A stretch of 55,068 nucleotides of DNA from Bacteroidales bacterium (GTDB lineage Bacteria > Bacteroidota > Bacteroidia > Bacteroidales > UBA932). This document shows, one piece after another, positions 1 through 7,375 of this stretch. Under the pieces are notes generated by a model that was not told the origin of the DNA, ran no database searches, and was given only the letters and a program-made list of their open reading frames with translations. The translations under genes were made by a program, and so were the position numbers. The stretch's first letter is position 1; each line of letters begins with the position of its first letter. The DNA lies in assembly GCA_016288775.1 (NCBI GenBank), contig JAEELG010000081.1:1-55068 (forward strand), read 5' to 3'.

Positions 1-125
1 TCACGCACGTCGGGGAGGGCTCTGGACACGATGACGGACATCGAATAGTCGATGTACGCCGTCCGCATTTCGTGGTCTATTTCGACCGGCTCTATATAGC
101 CGTGAACGATTTCTTCACTATCCAT
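1..125 (-). CDS. gyrA: DNA gyrase subunit A, N-terminal fragment (cut by window edge)
   Basis: Only the first 41 codons lie in the window; the gene continues past position 1. The translation contains [19 protein letters not shown], the highly conserved GyrA N-terminal block just before the catalytic winged-helix region. GyrA is the DNA breakage-reunion subunit of the A2B2 gyrase that introduces negative supercoils in the cytoplasm. The same block occurs in ParC, but this version with an acidic N-terminal extension (MDSEE) fits GyrA better. The start at 125 lies about 20 nt downstream of the predicted transcription start, given a -7 box on the minus strand at 150-157. The gene is divergent from the Clp N-domain gene at 193. 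Confidence 0.85.
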   Translation of the reverse strand, partial: MDSEEIVHGYIEPVEIDHEMRTAYIDYSMSVIVSRALPDVR

Positions 126-149
126 AAAAATCCAATGGTTATAAACATA

Positions 150-157
150 CAAAGATA
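150..157 (-). promoter_or_regulatory. -7 promoter box for gyrA
   Basis: The minus strand reads TATCTTTG, an exact match to the Bacteroidota -7 consensus TAnnTTTG. Its expected start site lies about 20 nt before the gyrA ATG. I see no convincing -33 TTTG. Confidence 0.6.
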
Positions 158-180
158 CTAAAAATATTCGGAAAATTTAC

Positions 181-188
181 CATCTTTG
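181..188 (+). promoter_or_regulatory. -7 promoter box for the Clp N-domain gene
   Basis: CATCTTTG matches TAnnTTTG at all but the first base and ends 4 nt before the ATG at 193. The predicted transcription start therefore coincides with the start codon, which suggests a leaderless mRNA. It forms a divergent pair with the gyrA promoter. Confidence 0.5.
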
Positions 189-192
189 CACT

Positions 193-756
193 ATGGATTT
201 CCGTTTTTCCGACGACTTCTTGAAAGTGCTTGAATTCAGCCGCGACGAGGCAGTCCGCACCGGTTGGCGGAACATCTGTCCCGACCATATAATGCTAGGC
301 ATCCTGCGTCATGCCGACAATGACGCATGTCACTCCCTGGAGGCCCTGGGAGCGGATTTTTCATTATTTAAGAGCTGTATTGACGAATCCGTTTTCTGTC
401 CCGTGCAGGTGCCCTGGGAGGAGAGGGAGAGCGTGCACTTCTGCGACTCCGCCGTTTCCATGCTGGAACACGCTTCGATCGAAGCCGCCCGCTGCAAGGA
501 AGACGTCATAACGCCGCTGCATTATCTTCTCGCCTGCTGCCGCATTTCCGGGAGCTACAGCCATGACTGGCTGGCCGACAACGGGGTGCAGCTGCGGCCC
601 CTTGTCGAGGCCGCCGGCATAGAGTGGGCTCAGTACGGGCTGGGCACGCCCGCCCCCTCCAAGGAAGCCGCCGCCCCGGACCCTCGACTCCTGGCCGCCG
701 CCATCGAGCAGCGCCTCCGTGAAGGGTATACTACCGACAATCCGCTTATTAGCTGA
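193..756 (+). CDS. Stand-alone Clp N-terminal (ClpN) domain protein
   Basis: A 187-aa protein with two degenerate Clp N repeats. Residues about 3-70 carry FSDDFLKVLEFSRDEAVRTG followed by a PDHIMLGIL-type segment, and residues about 80-145 carry SAVSMLEHASIEAARC followed by ITPLHYLLACC. These match the substrate/adaptor-binding N domain of ClpA/ClpC AAA+ unfoldases. No AAA+ module, Walker motif or ClpP loop follows; the C-terminus is an Ala/Pro-rich tail. The protein may be a ClpC adaptor or decoy, or a truncated ClpC. From general knowledge, full-length clpC often neighbours gyrA in Bacteroidales, so erosion at that locus is possible. The start is supported by the promoter immediately upstream. 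Confidence 0.75.
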   Translation: MDFRFSDDFLKVLEFSRDEAVRTGWRNICPDHIMLGILRHADNDACHSLEALGADFSLFKSCIDESVFCPVQVPWEERESVHFCDSAVSMLEHASIEAARCKEDVITPLHYLLACCRISGSYSHDWLADNGVQLRPLVEAAGIEWAQYGLGTPAPSKEAAAPDPRLLAAAIEQRLREGYTTDNPLIS

Positions 757-765
757 TTCTCAATA

Positions 766-1650
766 CTAAAGAGTAGACATGCGGTCGACCGCAATTTCCA
801 CCAGTTTCCGGATGGCCGGCTTGTAGTCGGGGTTGGAGCTCTGGAGGTAGCGGTTGGCTATGATGCAGCAGACCGTGGAGGCATTGTGCCCAAGATGGGC
901 GGCCAGACCGGCCAGAGGAGAGCTCTCCATCTCGAAGTTGGTGATGCGGTAGTCCTGGCCGTCGGTGGAGAAGCGGAAGCTCTCGATATCCTCGAGCATG
1001 TTGGGCATTGCCAGAGGCACGCGGACAACGCGGCCCTGGGGGCCGTAAAAGCCACCGGCAGAGATGGTTACGCCTTTGATGGTAACGTCCTTCATGAGGT
1101 CGACGATCTTGGGTGAGGCCTTTACGAAGTAAGGCGAAGGCAGGACGTCCAGCCAGTTCATGTGTTTCTTGAAGGCCTCTTCCACCTCGGGGATGGTAAC
1201 CTTCTCGCGGTTGGCATACCAGTTCAAGACGCCGTCGAAACCTACGCTGATGTGTGCCAGCACGTAGCTGCCGAGAGGGATGTCGGCGTGCAGTGCTCCA
1301 GAGGTGCCGATACGGAGGATGTTGAGCGCCTTGTGGACGGGTTTTACCTCGCGGGTCTTGAAGTCCACGTTGGCGAGGGCGTCAAGCTCCGTCATCACGA
1401 TGTCGATGTTGTCCGGGCCGATGCCGTGGGAGATGGCGGTGATACGCTTGCCGTTGCGCTTGCCGGTAATGGATACGAATTCGCGGGATTCGTGACGGAA
1501 TTCGATGTCGGTCAGGTACTCTCCGATCATGTCCACACGGGACGGATCGCCTACCATGATGACATTGTCGGCCAGCTCTTCCGGTTTCAGGTGAATGTGG
1601 AATACGGAGCCGTCGCCGTTGATGATGAGTTCTGATTCAGGAATGCGCAT
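766..1650 (-). CDS. udp: Uridine phosphorylase-family nucleoside phosphorylase
   Basis: A 294-aa cytoplasmic enzyme of the PNP/UDP family, which phosphorolyses a nucleoside to the free base and (deoxy)ribose-1-phosphate for pyrimidine salvage. The N-terminal GDPSRVDMI is the phosphate-binding segment, RIGTSGAL around residue 110 is the family signature, and NFEMESS near residue 240 is the ribose-binding Met-Glu motif. The length is close to the larger Bacteroidales uridine phosphorylases. It is the last gene of a LytTR-DUF4293-udp run, with an 11-nt gap to the gene upstream. Substrate preference (uridine or another nucleoside) cannot be fixed by eye. Confidence 0.85.
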   Translation of the reverse strand: MRIPESELIINGDGSVFHIHLKPEELADNVIMVGDPSRVDMIGEYLTDIEFRHESREFVSITGKRNGKRITAISHGIGPDNIDIVMTELDALANVDFKTREVKPVHKALNILRIGTSGALHADIPLGSYVLAHISVGFDGVLNWYANREKVTIPEVEEAFKKHMNWLDVLPSPYFVKASPKIVDLMKDVTIKGVTISAGGFYGPQGRVVRVPLAMPNMLEDIESFRFSTDGQDYRITNFEMESSPLAGLAAHLGHNASTVCCIIANRYLQSSNPDYKPAIRKLVEIAVDRMSTL

Positions 1651-1661
1651 AATATTGTGGT

Positions 1662-2066
1662 TTAATGATTCTTGCGTTTGCTGGAGCGGAGCCGGCTGGC
1701 GCTCCGGACCATGAGTTCGTCGGCCCAGATGCCGCGCGCCGCCATTATGTCGAGGATTACCGCCACAAGGGGGAATACGGCGGGCACATGGAAGACGGGA
1801 TCGTTGCCGGTGACTATGAAATCAACCACCAGCCATGCCTGGAGGGCCAGCGTAAGCAACGCCGCCAGCACTGTGGTGCGGACCTGGAACACCCTGATTT
1901 TATAGGTTGTCAGGGCCAGCAGGTCAAGCAGCGTTATGAGGATAAGCAGCACCAGATAGGGCCAGTAAGACACGAAGGAAACATCTCCCGCCTTGTCGCA
2001 AAAGAACATGGCCACAATCAGCGCCGTGGCAATTGCCAGATAAAGGGTTTGTACTCTCTGCCACAT
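1662..2066 (-). CDS. DUF4293 family membrane protein
   Basis: A 134-aa small integral membrane protein beginning MWQRVQTLYLAIATALIVAM, the typical opening of the Bacteroidota-specific DUF4293 family. Four hydrophobic segments are visible (residues about 5-23, 32-50, 60-78, 88-108), followed by a short basic cytoplasmic tail (RSSKRKNH). Longer in-frame starts give a low-complexity Arg/Ser-rich leader overlapping the gene upstream, so I chose the Met at 2066, which sits one base after the stop of the LytTR gene and implies translational coupling. The family's function is unknown. Confidence 0.8.
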   Translation of the reverse strand: MWQRVQTLYLAIATALIVAMFFCDKAGDVSFVSYWPYLVLLILITLLDLLALTTYKIRVFQVRTTVLAALLTLALQAWLVVDFIVTGNDPVFHVPAVFPLVAVILDIMAARGIWADELMVRSASRLRSSKRKNH

Positions 2067-2067
2067 A

Positions 2068-2958
2068 TCAGTTTCTGGAGTTGAAACGGGCAAGCACCGC
2101 CTGCTCGTAGGTCTTGGACACAGGGATGCGCGGCGTGGCGTCGCTTTCGAGCTCGACCGTATAGGAGTCGCGTTCCGACGCAAGCACCCTCACCTTGCGG
2201 ATGTTGATAATGTATTTGCGGTGACAGCGCACCAGTTCGCTGTCGGAGAAACTCTCCTCCACCGTCTTCAGGCGGCAGCGGAGCATGTATTTCTTCATCT
2301 CTCCGGTACTGTCGGTGTACCACACCTGGATATAGTTGTCGTCGGACTCGATGAAGTAAAGGTTGTCGGGGTTGATGGAGAATTTAAGCGCGCCGCTGTT
2401 GTCGAAGAGGGTGATGCGCCGCTCTTCGCCGGGGCTCAGGGGCACGTCGCTCACCACGTTGCCGTAGTTCATCAGGCGTATGGTGTTGTCCTTCTCCTCA
2501 AGCATGAAATACTGGGCGGCGACAAGATAGGGCACGCCCAGCGAGATCAGCACGTATACGATGGCGCTCAGGAGCAGGCGCCAGAAGTCCATGTCGGACA
2601 GGTTGATAATGCCGAATTTGTCGCCCTCCAACGTGAAAAACGAATAAAGCAGGGCCACCAGCAGCATCTCAAGCAGGTTCCACACTATGTAATGGCCAAC
2701 GGTAAAGTTATCCGCGCCCTGCATGAGATGCATCCCTATCTTGCTGAAAACCACCACGGCGATGGCAATCAGATAGAACACCACGGTGAATACGAAGACC
2801 TCTCCCCGCCCCAACTCGAACCAGGCGTTGTGGGAGAATGGAATGCTCACCAGCAGGAACAGCAGCGAGAAGAAGGCCGCGAACACCACGGTCATCACAA
2901 GCTGGTGCTTTCCGAGCAGGAAGCGGGGCAACTGGTCCCCTGGCGAGTACTTGGGCAT
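2068..2958 (-). CDS. Membrane-anchored LytTR-type DNA-binding regulator
   Basis: A 296-aa protein with four N-terminal transmembrane segments within the first 150 residues and a C-terminal LytTR domain. That domain carries the typical YFIESDDNYIQVWY segment and, near the end, LVRCHRKYIINIRKV. This arrangement suggests a membrane-tethered transcription factor without a receiver domain, which could couple an envelope or substrate signal to nearby promoters. I chose the Met at 2958 because a TATATTTG -7 box lies at 2966-2973, only 7 nt upstream, so longer starts would precede the promoter. It leads a three-gene operon with DUF4293 and uridine phosphorylase. Its target is unknown. Confidence 0.8.
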   Translation of the reverse strand: MPKYSPGDQLPRFLLGKHQLVMTVVFAAFFSLLFLLVSIPFSHNAWFELGRGEVFVFTVVFYLIAIAVVVFSKIGMHLMQGADNFTVGHYIVWNLLEMLLVALLYSFFTLEGDKFGIINLSDMDFWRLLLSAIVYVLISLGVPYLVAAQYFMLEEKDNTIRLMNYGNVVSDVPLSPGEERRITLFDNSGALKFSINPDNLYFIESDDNYIQVWYTDSTGEMKKYMLRCRLKTVEESFSDSELVRCHRKYIINIRKVRVLASERDSYTVELESDATPRIPVSKTYEQAVLARFNSRN

Positions 2959-2965
2959 ATCTCTG

Positions 2966-2973
2966 CAAATATA
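2966..2973 (-). promoter_or_regulatory. -7 promoter box for the LytTR gene
   Basis: The minus strand reads TATATTTG, a full consensus match ending 7 nt before the ATG at 2958. The resulting leader would be 0-3 nt. Confidence 0.6.
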
Positions 2974-2984
2974 TGAAAAATTTG

Positions 2985-2992
2985 TATATTTG
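2985..2992 (+). promoter_or_regulatory. -7 promoter box for fabF
   Basis: TATATTTG on the plus strand, back-to-back with the LytTR promoter. The predicted start near 2997 leaves a leader of about 16 nt before the fabF ATG at 3013. Confidence 0.6.
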
Positions 2993-3012
2993 CGGACCGA
3001 AAAATTGCCCTT

Positions 3013-4266
3013 ATGCACAAAAGAGTAGTAGTAACCGGACTGGGCGTCATATCCTGCGTAGGCAACGACGTACAGACCTTTTGGAGCAGCCTCAGGAACG
3101 GGGTCTGCGGCATTTCATTCATAGAAGAATTTGCAGAACTCGGCCTTCCCGCAAAGGTGGCCGGCAAGATACGTGATTTCAATCCCGAAGACTACGGAAT
3201 GGACAAGGCGTTCGTGCGCAAACAGGATCCCTTCACTGTCTTCGCGATGGCTTCGGCATACCAGGCCATGAAGGACTCCGGGCTCGTATCCGGCGAGAAT
3301 ATCGAGCCTTCCAGGCTGTCAACCTACGTCAGCTCCGGCATCGGCGGTTTCCAGACCATCCAGAGGGAGGTCTCCAAGATGGCGGAAGACCCTACCGGCC
3401 AATGGATTTCACCCCTTTTCGTGCCCACGATGATTGCCGACATGGCAGCCGGCCAGATAGCCATCAAATACGGAGCCCAGGGTTCCTGCATCGGAATCGT
3501 CACGGCTTGCGCCACCTCCACCCATTCGATCGGTGAGGCATACCGCAACATCCTTCACGGATACTCCGACGCCGTCATTGCCGGCGGCACCGACCATTGC
3601 GCGATAGCAATCGGCGCAGCGGCCTTCGGAAACGCCCGCACCCTTACCCGCTCCGAGGACCCCGGACACGCCAGCCTTCCTTTCAATGCCGACAGGGGCG
3701 GCTTCGTGATGGCGGACGGCTCCGCAGTACTCATCCTGGAAGAATACGAGCACGCAAAGGCGCGCGGAGCGCATATCTACGCTGAAGTGGTCGGATACGG
3801 CAGCACTTGCGACGCATACCACGCCACGGCCCCCAGGCCCGACGGCAGCACCCAGGCGCGCTGCATCAAGGAGGCTCTCTCCGAGGCCGGATACGACCCT
3901 GCAAAAGACTGCGTCTACATCAACGCGCACGGAACCGGCACGCCTCTGAACGACGTTGCCGAGACGACCGCCTACAAGCTGGCTTTCGGTGAGGATGCAT
4001 ACAAGATCCACATCAGCAGCACCAAGTCGATGCACGGGCACATGTTCGGAGCGACCGGCGCCGCAGAAGCAGTGGCCACGGTGATGGCACTCAACGACGG
4101 CGTCGTGCCGCCCACCATCAACCTCGACAACCCCGACCCCGAGTGCGACCTGGACTACACGCCCAACGTCGCCGTCGAGGCGCCCCTCACGCTCGGACTT
4201 TCCGATTCTTTCGGATTCGGAGGCCACAACGCCTGCATCGCGTTCCGCAAATGCGGAACGCGATAG
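3013..4266 (+). CDS. fabF: Beta-ketoacyl-ACP synthase II
   Basis: A 417-aa elongating condensing enzyme of type II fatty-acid synthesis that joins malonyl-ACP to acyl-ACP. The Cys-His-His triad is visible: Cys166 in VTACATSTHSIG, His306 in NAHGTGTPLND and His343 in KSMHGHMFGATGAAE. The glycine-rich C-terminal FGFGGHN loop is present. Thiolase-fold length is normal. The last few residues (KCGTR) and the stop codon are encoded inside a 10-bp inverted repeat that belongs to the downstream repeat cluster, so the natural C-terminus may have been altered by repeat insertion. It is monocistronic on the plus strand and ends at a shared terminator with prfA. Confidence 0.9.
   Translation: MHKRVVVTGLGVISCVGNDVQTFWSSLRNGVCGISFIEEFAELGLPAKVAGKIRDFNPEDYGMDKAFVRKQDPFTVFAMASAYQAMKDSGLVSGENIEPSRLSTYVSSGIGGFQTIQREVSKMAEDPTGQWISPLFVPTMIADMAAGQIAIKYGAQGSCIGIVTACATSTHSIGEAYRNILHGYSDAVIAGGTDHCAIAIGAAAFGNARTLTRSEDPGHASLPFNADRGGFVMADGSAVLILEEYEHAKARGAHIYAEVVGYGSTCDAYHATAPRPDGSTQARCIKEALSEAGYDPAKDCVYINAHGTGTPLNDVAETTAYKLAFGEDAYKIHISSTKSMHGHMFGATGAAEAVATVMALNDGVVPPTINLDNPDPECDLDYTPNVAVEAPLTLGLSDSFGFGGHNACIAFRKCGTR
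4240..4261. repeat. 10-bp inverted repeat covering the fabF stop region
   Basis: GCGTTCCGCA at 4240-4249 and its exact reverse complement at 4252-4261 are separated by AA. Its right arm starts the first copy of a 19-bp unit that recurs downstream. Confidence 0.75.
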
Positions 4267-4380
4267 GTCACGTTACCCCCTGGCGGCTCTCGCCGCCTTC
4301 CCCTCGGGGGAGCCGCAGGCGCCAAATGCGAAACGCGATAGGAAGTGCGAAACGCAATAGGAAGCGCGGAACACGTTAGT
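4249..4380. repeat. Cluster of four 19-bp imperfect repeats with a central GC-rich hairpin
   Basis: Units related to AAATGCGGAACGCGATAGG lie at 4249-4267, 4324-4342, 4343-4361 and 4362-4380. The last three are in direct tandem and diverge progressively. Between the first and second units, 4276-4310 can fold as a nested hairpin (GGCGGC/GCCGCC inside CCCCC/GGGGG). The region is non-coding apart from the fabF end. Confidence 0.7.
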
Positions 4381-4396
4381 CACACGTTGCCATAAT

Positions 4397-4426
4397 AGTA
4401 AAGCCCGCCGAAAAGCGGGCTTTACT
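4397..4426. terminator. Bidirectional intrinsic terminator between fabF and prfA
   Basis: A perfect 12-bp stem (4397-4408 with 4415-4426) with a 6-nt loop CGAAAA. A/T-rich stem bases flank the GC core on both sides. It lies between two convergent genes, one base before the last bases of prfA at 4428. Confidence 0.8.
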
Positions 4427-4427
4427 G

Positions 4428-5513
4428 TTATTCGCCGGCCTCTTTCAGACGCTCGGCGTTTTCGGCAATCTGAAGCTGGTCGATGCATTCCTGGATGTCT
4501 CCGTCCATGAAGACGGGGAGGTTATACATGCTCCAGTTGATGCGGTGGTCGGTGACGCGGCCCTGGGGATAATTGTAAGTGCGAATCTTGGCGCTGCGGT
4601 CGCCGGTGGAAACCATGGTTTTGCGCTTGGCGGCGATGCCGTCGAGATACTTCTGATGCTCCAGGTTGTACAGACGAGTACGGAGCTCCTCGAAAGCACG
4701 GTCCTTGTTCTTGAGCTGCGAGCGCTCCTCCTGGCACTGGACCACCAGGCCCGAAGGGATATGGGTAAGACGGACGGCCGAATACGTGGTATTCACACCC
4801 TGGCCGCCGGGGCCGGACGAGCAGAACAGGTCCAGACGGATGTCGTCCCAGCTGAGGTCGACGTCGAACTCCCCTGCCTCGGGGAAAACCGCCACTGAAG
4901 CGGCGGAAGTCTGGATACGGCCCTGGGTCTCGGTCTGAGGCACACGCTGGACGCGGTGCACGCCGGACTCATACTTCATCACTCCGTAAACGCCTTCGCC
5001 GCTGAGCTTGAAGACTATCTGCTTGTAGCCGCCGGACGTGCCGGGAGCCTGGTCGGTGACCTCAAGCCTCCAGCCGCGGGACTCTGCAAAATGCTGATAC
5101 ATACGGAACAGGTCGCCGGCAAAGATGGCCGCTTCGTCGCCTCCGGTACCGCCGCGGATTTCCACGATGGCGTTCTTGGAATCGTCGGGATCGGCAGGGA
5201 TCAGCATCAGCTTGATATTCTGCTCCATCTCGGGGACCTTGGGTTCCAGCTCGGCAATCTCCTCGCGGGCCATCTCGCGCAGCTCGTCGTCCTTCTCGTT
5301 CAGAAGGATGTCCTTCGCCGACTGCAGGTTGTCCAGTACCTTCTCATACTCGTGCCCTGCCTTGATAATGGGCTCGAGCTCCTTGTAATCCTTGTTGAGC
5401 TGGACGTATTTCTTCATGTCGGACATCACGGAAGGGTCCGACAGCTGATCCTGTATAGACTGGAATTTTCCCTCGAGGGAAAGAACTTTCTCAAGAAGCG
5501 TATTCTCTGCCAT
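4428..5513 (-). CDS. prfA: Peptide chain release factor 1
   Basis: A 361-aa class I release factor that recognises UAA/UAG in the ribosomal A site and triggers peptidyl-tRNA hydrolysis. The catalytic GGQ is in [20 protein letters not shown]. The codon-recognition region shows [13 protein letters not shown], with a PxT-type motif as expected for RF1 rather than the SPF of RF2. The length is typical. Only 3 nt separate its start from the stop of the GNAT gene upstream, so the two are probably co-transcribed. GGQ-loop methylation by PrmC is expected from the family but no prmC is in view. Confidence 0.92.
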   Translation of the reverse strand: MAENTLLEKVLSLEGKFQSIQDQLSDPSVMSDMKKYVQLNKDYKELEPIIKAGHEYEKVLDNLQSAKDILLNEKDDELREMAREEIAELEPKVPEMEQNIKLMLIPADPDDSKNAIVEIRGGTGGDEAAIFAGDLFRMYQHFAESRGWRLEVTDQAPGTSGGYKQIVFKLSGEGVYGVMKYESGVHRVQRVPQTETQGRIQTSAASVAVFPEAGEFDVDLSWDDIRLDLFCSSGPGGQGVNTTYSAVRLTHIPSGLVVQCQEERSQLKNKDRAFEELRTRLYNLEHQKYLDGIAAKRKTMVSTGDRSAKIRTYNYPQGRVTDHRINWSMYNLPVFMDGDIQECIDQLQIAENAERLKEAGE

Positions 5514-5516
5514 AAA

Positions 5517-6635
5517 TCATTCTCCTATTTTCTTGATGTAGCAACGGCGCCTCATGTACGGGTCGTGCTCGTAGCTGTTCCAGATATTCACCGCACTGTT
5601 GGATTCGATCTGGGGATTGGAAATCGCCCAGCGGTTGCCTATCTTCGCGGCCTTGTCGGCCATCTCCTTGTAATACACCGCAGACACGCCCTTGTTCTGC
5701 CACTCGGGCACGGCGCCGTTGATCATGAGGTCCGTGACCGTGTAATCCTTGAGCGCCTTGCGCAGATACCACCAGCCGAAGGGGAAAAGGCTTCCCTTCG
5801 CCTTCTGGAGGGCCTCGGAAATGCTCGGGAAGGATATGCCGAACGCCACTATCTCGTCATGCTCGTCGAACAGCACGCAGCTTGCCTTGTCGGAAATGAA
5901 GCGGGCCGAGCTGGCGGCCTCTTCCTCGATTTCGGCATCGGTGAACGGAATGAAATTATACACCGTCTCCGAGAAGCTGTCGCTGTACACGCGGAAAAAT
6001 TTCTTCACCAGCTCCCTGTCTTTCCGGAGTTCGTCCAGGCTGCCGAAATGCAGGTTGTAACGCTCCTCGACCAGCTTCGCAACGCGGCGGGCCTTGTCGG
6101 GAACACCATGGTTGGCAACTATCTTGTACTGCACCCAGTCGCATTCCTTCTCGAATCCGAGGGCGGTCATGAGGTCGTTGTAGTACGGATAATTGTAAAG
6201 GCAGTTGAAGGGAGGAATGTTCTCGTAACCCTCGACCAGCATGCCCTGCTTGCCTAAAGTATTGTAGGACAGAGGACCATGAATCTCGGTCATACCCTCC
6301 TGACGGGCCCAGTCCTCGGCGGCGCCTATCAGAAGGCGGGCCACCTCGACGTCGTTGATGCAGTCGAACCAGCCGAAACGTATACGTTTGGTGCCGTAGC
6401 GCTCGTTGTACCGGGGATTGATTATCGCACAGATGCGTCCCACGACCTTCAGGCCGTCGTACGCAAGCCACATGCGCCGCTTGCAATATTCGAGCGAGGC
6501 CGACCTGGTAAGGGTCCGCACCTGGTCCGAATGCAGCGCCGGAACATACTGCTTGCAGCCCTTGTAGAGTCTGTCGGGAAAGAGGACGAAACTCCACAAT
6601 TCTGCGCTGGTCTTGACTTCCAATACTTTATACAT
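5517..6635 (-). CDS. GNAT-superfamily N-acetyltransferase-like protein
   Basis: A 372-aa protein opening MYKVLEVKTSAELWSFVLFP and continuing with LYKGCKQYVPAL. It resembles the long GNAT-fold proteins common in Bacteroidota and often labelled acyl-CoA N-acyltransferase or YghO-like. A core segment around residues 60-140 (VVGRICAIINPRYNE, FGWFDCINDVEVARLLI) looks like the acetyl-CoA-binding beta sheet; the C-terminal half contains a second GNAT-like region. The substrate is unknown. The start at 6635 is chosen because a TACCTTTG promoter box ends 6 nt upstream; an in-frame TTG three codons earlier overlaps that box. It is co-transcribed with prfA. Confidence 0.75.
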   Translation of the reverse strand: MYKVLEVKTSAELWSFVLFPDRLYKGCKQYVPALHSDQVRTLTRSASLEYCKRRMWLAYDGLKVVGRICAIINPRYNERYGTKRIRFGWFDCINDVEVARLLIGAAEDWARQEGMTEIHGPLSYNTLGKQGMLVEGYENIPPFNCLYNYPYYNDLMTALGFEKECDWVQYKIVANHGVPDKARRVAKLVEERYNLHFGSLDELRKDRELVKKFFRVYSDSFSETVYNFIPFTDAEIEEEAASSARFISDKASCVLFDEHDEIVAFGISFPSISEALQKAKGSLFPFGWWYLRKALKDYTVTDLMINGAVPEWQNKGVSAVYYKEMADKAAKIGNRWAISNPQIESNSAVNIWNSYEHDPYMRRRCYIKKIGE

Positions 6636-6641
6636 AGCTTG

Positions 6642-6649
6642 CAAAGGTA
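6642..6649 (-). promoter_or_regulatory. -7 promoter box for the GNAT-prfA operon
   Basis: The minus strand reads TACCTTTG and ends 6 nt before the ATG at 6635, which implies a leaderless or nearly leaderless message. Confidence 0.6.
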
Positions 6650-6658
6650 CGAAAATAA

Positions 6659-7375
6659 TTACATATCAACAATATGTCTGACCGTAGCCTGCGCGCACAC
6701 GCAACCGAATACGGCAGGCAGCCACGAGACCGTTCCCGTCTGGGATTTCTTGTTCCTGCTTTCCTCCAGCACCACCGAACCACGGTCCGGCTTCTCAGTC
6801 GAAAACACCGCCAGGAAGCCCTCCGTAATCCCAAGCTTATGCAGACGCTTGCGAAGCATGTGAGCCAGCGGGCACTGGAACGAGCGCGAAATGTCATCTA
6901 CGCGCACCTTGGTTGCATCGAGCTTGGAACCGCTACCCATCGAACTAACCAGGAACACGCCATGCGAGAGGCAGTACTGGATCAGCGCAATCTTGGGGCT
7001 CAGCGTATCGATGGCGTCGACCAGCGCATCCAGGGCCAGCGGCCCGAGCAGCGACGGGATGCTCTCTTCATTCACATACTCCCCCACGCACGCCACGTCC
7101 AGCGACGGATTGATGTCCAGCAGACGCTCCCGCATCACCTCGCACTTGCTGCGTCCGACAGTCGAATGCAGCGCCGGAAGCTGGCGGTTGATATTACTGA
7201 CGGAAACCGTATCCACGTCCACAAGCACGATGTGACCGACGCCTGCGCGGACAAGCATCTCGGCCGCCATGGCGCCCACGCCGCCGAGGCCTACGACCGC
7301 AATGCGGGCGTTAGCCAGGCGTCCGAGGGCATCGGCGCCAAGAAGCAACCCAGTCCGTTCCTGCCAGGCTTCCAT
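6659..7375 (-). CDS. tcdA: tRNA threonylcarbamoyladenosine dehydratase (ThiF/MoeB fold)
   Basis: A 238-aa E1-like protein. GLGGVGAMAAEMLVRAGVG (about residues 29-47) is the ATP-binding Rossmann motif, DVDTVSVSNINRQLPAL is the nucleotide-binding DxD/NRQ region, and SMGSGSKLDATKVRVDDIS matches the TcdA-specific segment. TcdA cyclises t6A at position 37 of ANN-decoding tRNAs to ct6A. The start at 7375 shares one base with the stop of the S9 peptidase gene upstream (TGATG), so translational coupling is likely. A longer in-frame start gives a non-conserved Arg/Pro-rich extension inside the upstream gene and is rejected. Confidence 0.85.
   Translation of the reverse strand: MEAWQERTGLLLGADALGRLANARIAVVGLGGVGAMAAEMLVRAGVGHIVLVDVDTVSVSNINRQLPALHSTVGRSKCEVMRERLLDINPSLDVACVGEYVNEESIPSLLGPLALDALVDAIDTLSPKIALIQYCLSHGVFLVSSMGSGSKLDATKVRVDDISRSFQCPLAHMLRKRLHKLGITEGFLAVFSTEKPDRGSVVLEESRNKKSQTGTVSWLPAVFGCVCAQATVRHIVDM

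Noticed and set aside
4324-4380. Possible short CRISPR array
   Set aside because: The 19-bp units are in direct tandem without spacers and diverge from one another; no cas gene is in view.
4956-6257. A 433-codon plus-strand frame opposite prfA and the GNAT gene
   Set aside because: It spans two real genes on the other strand and its translation has no recognisable domain.
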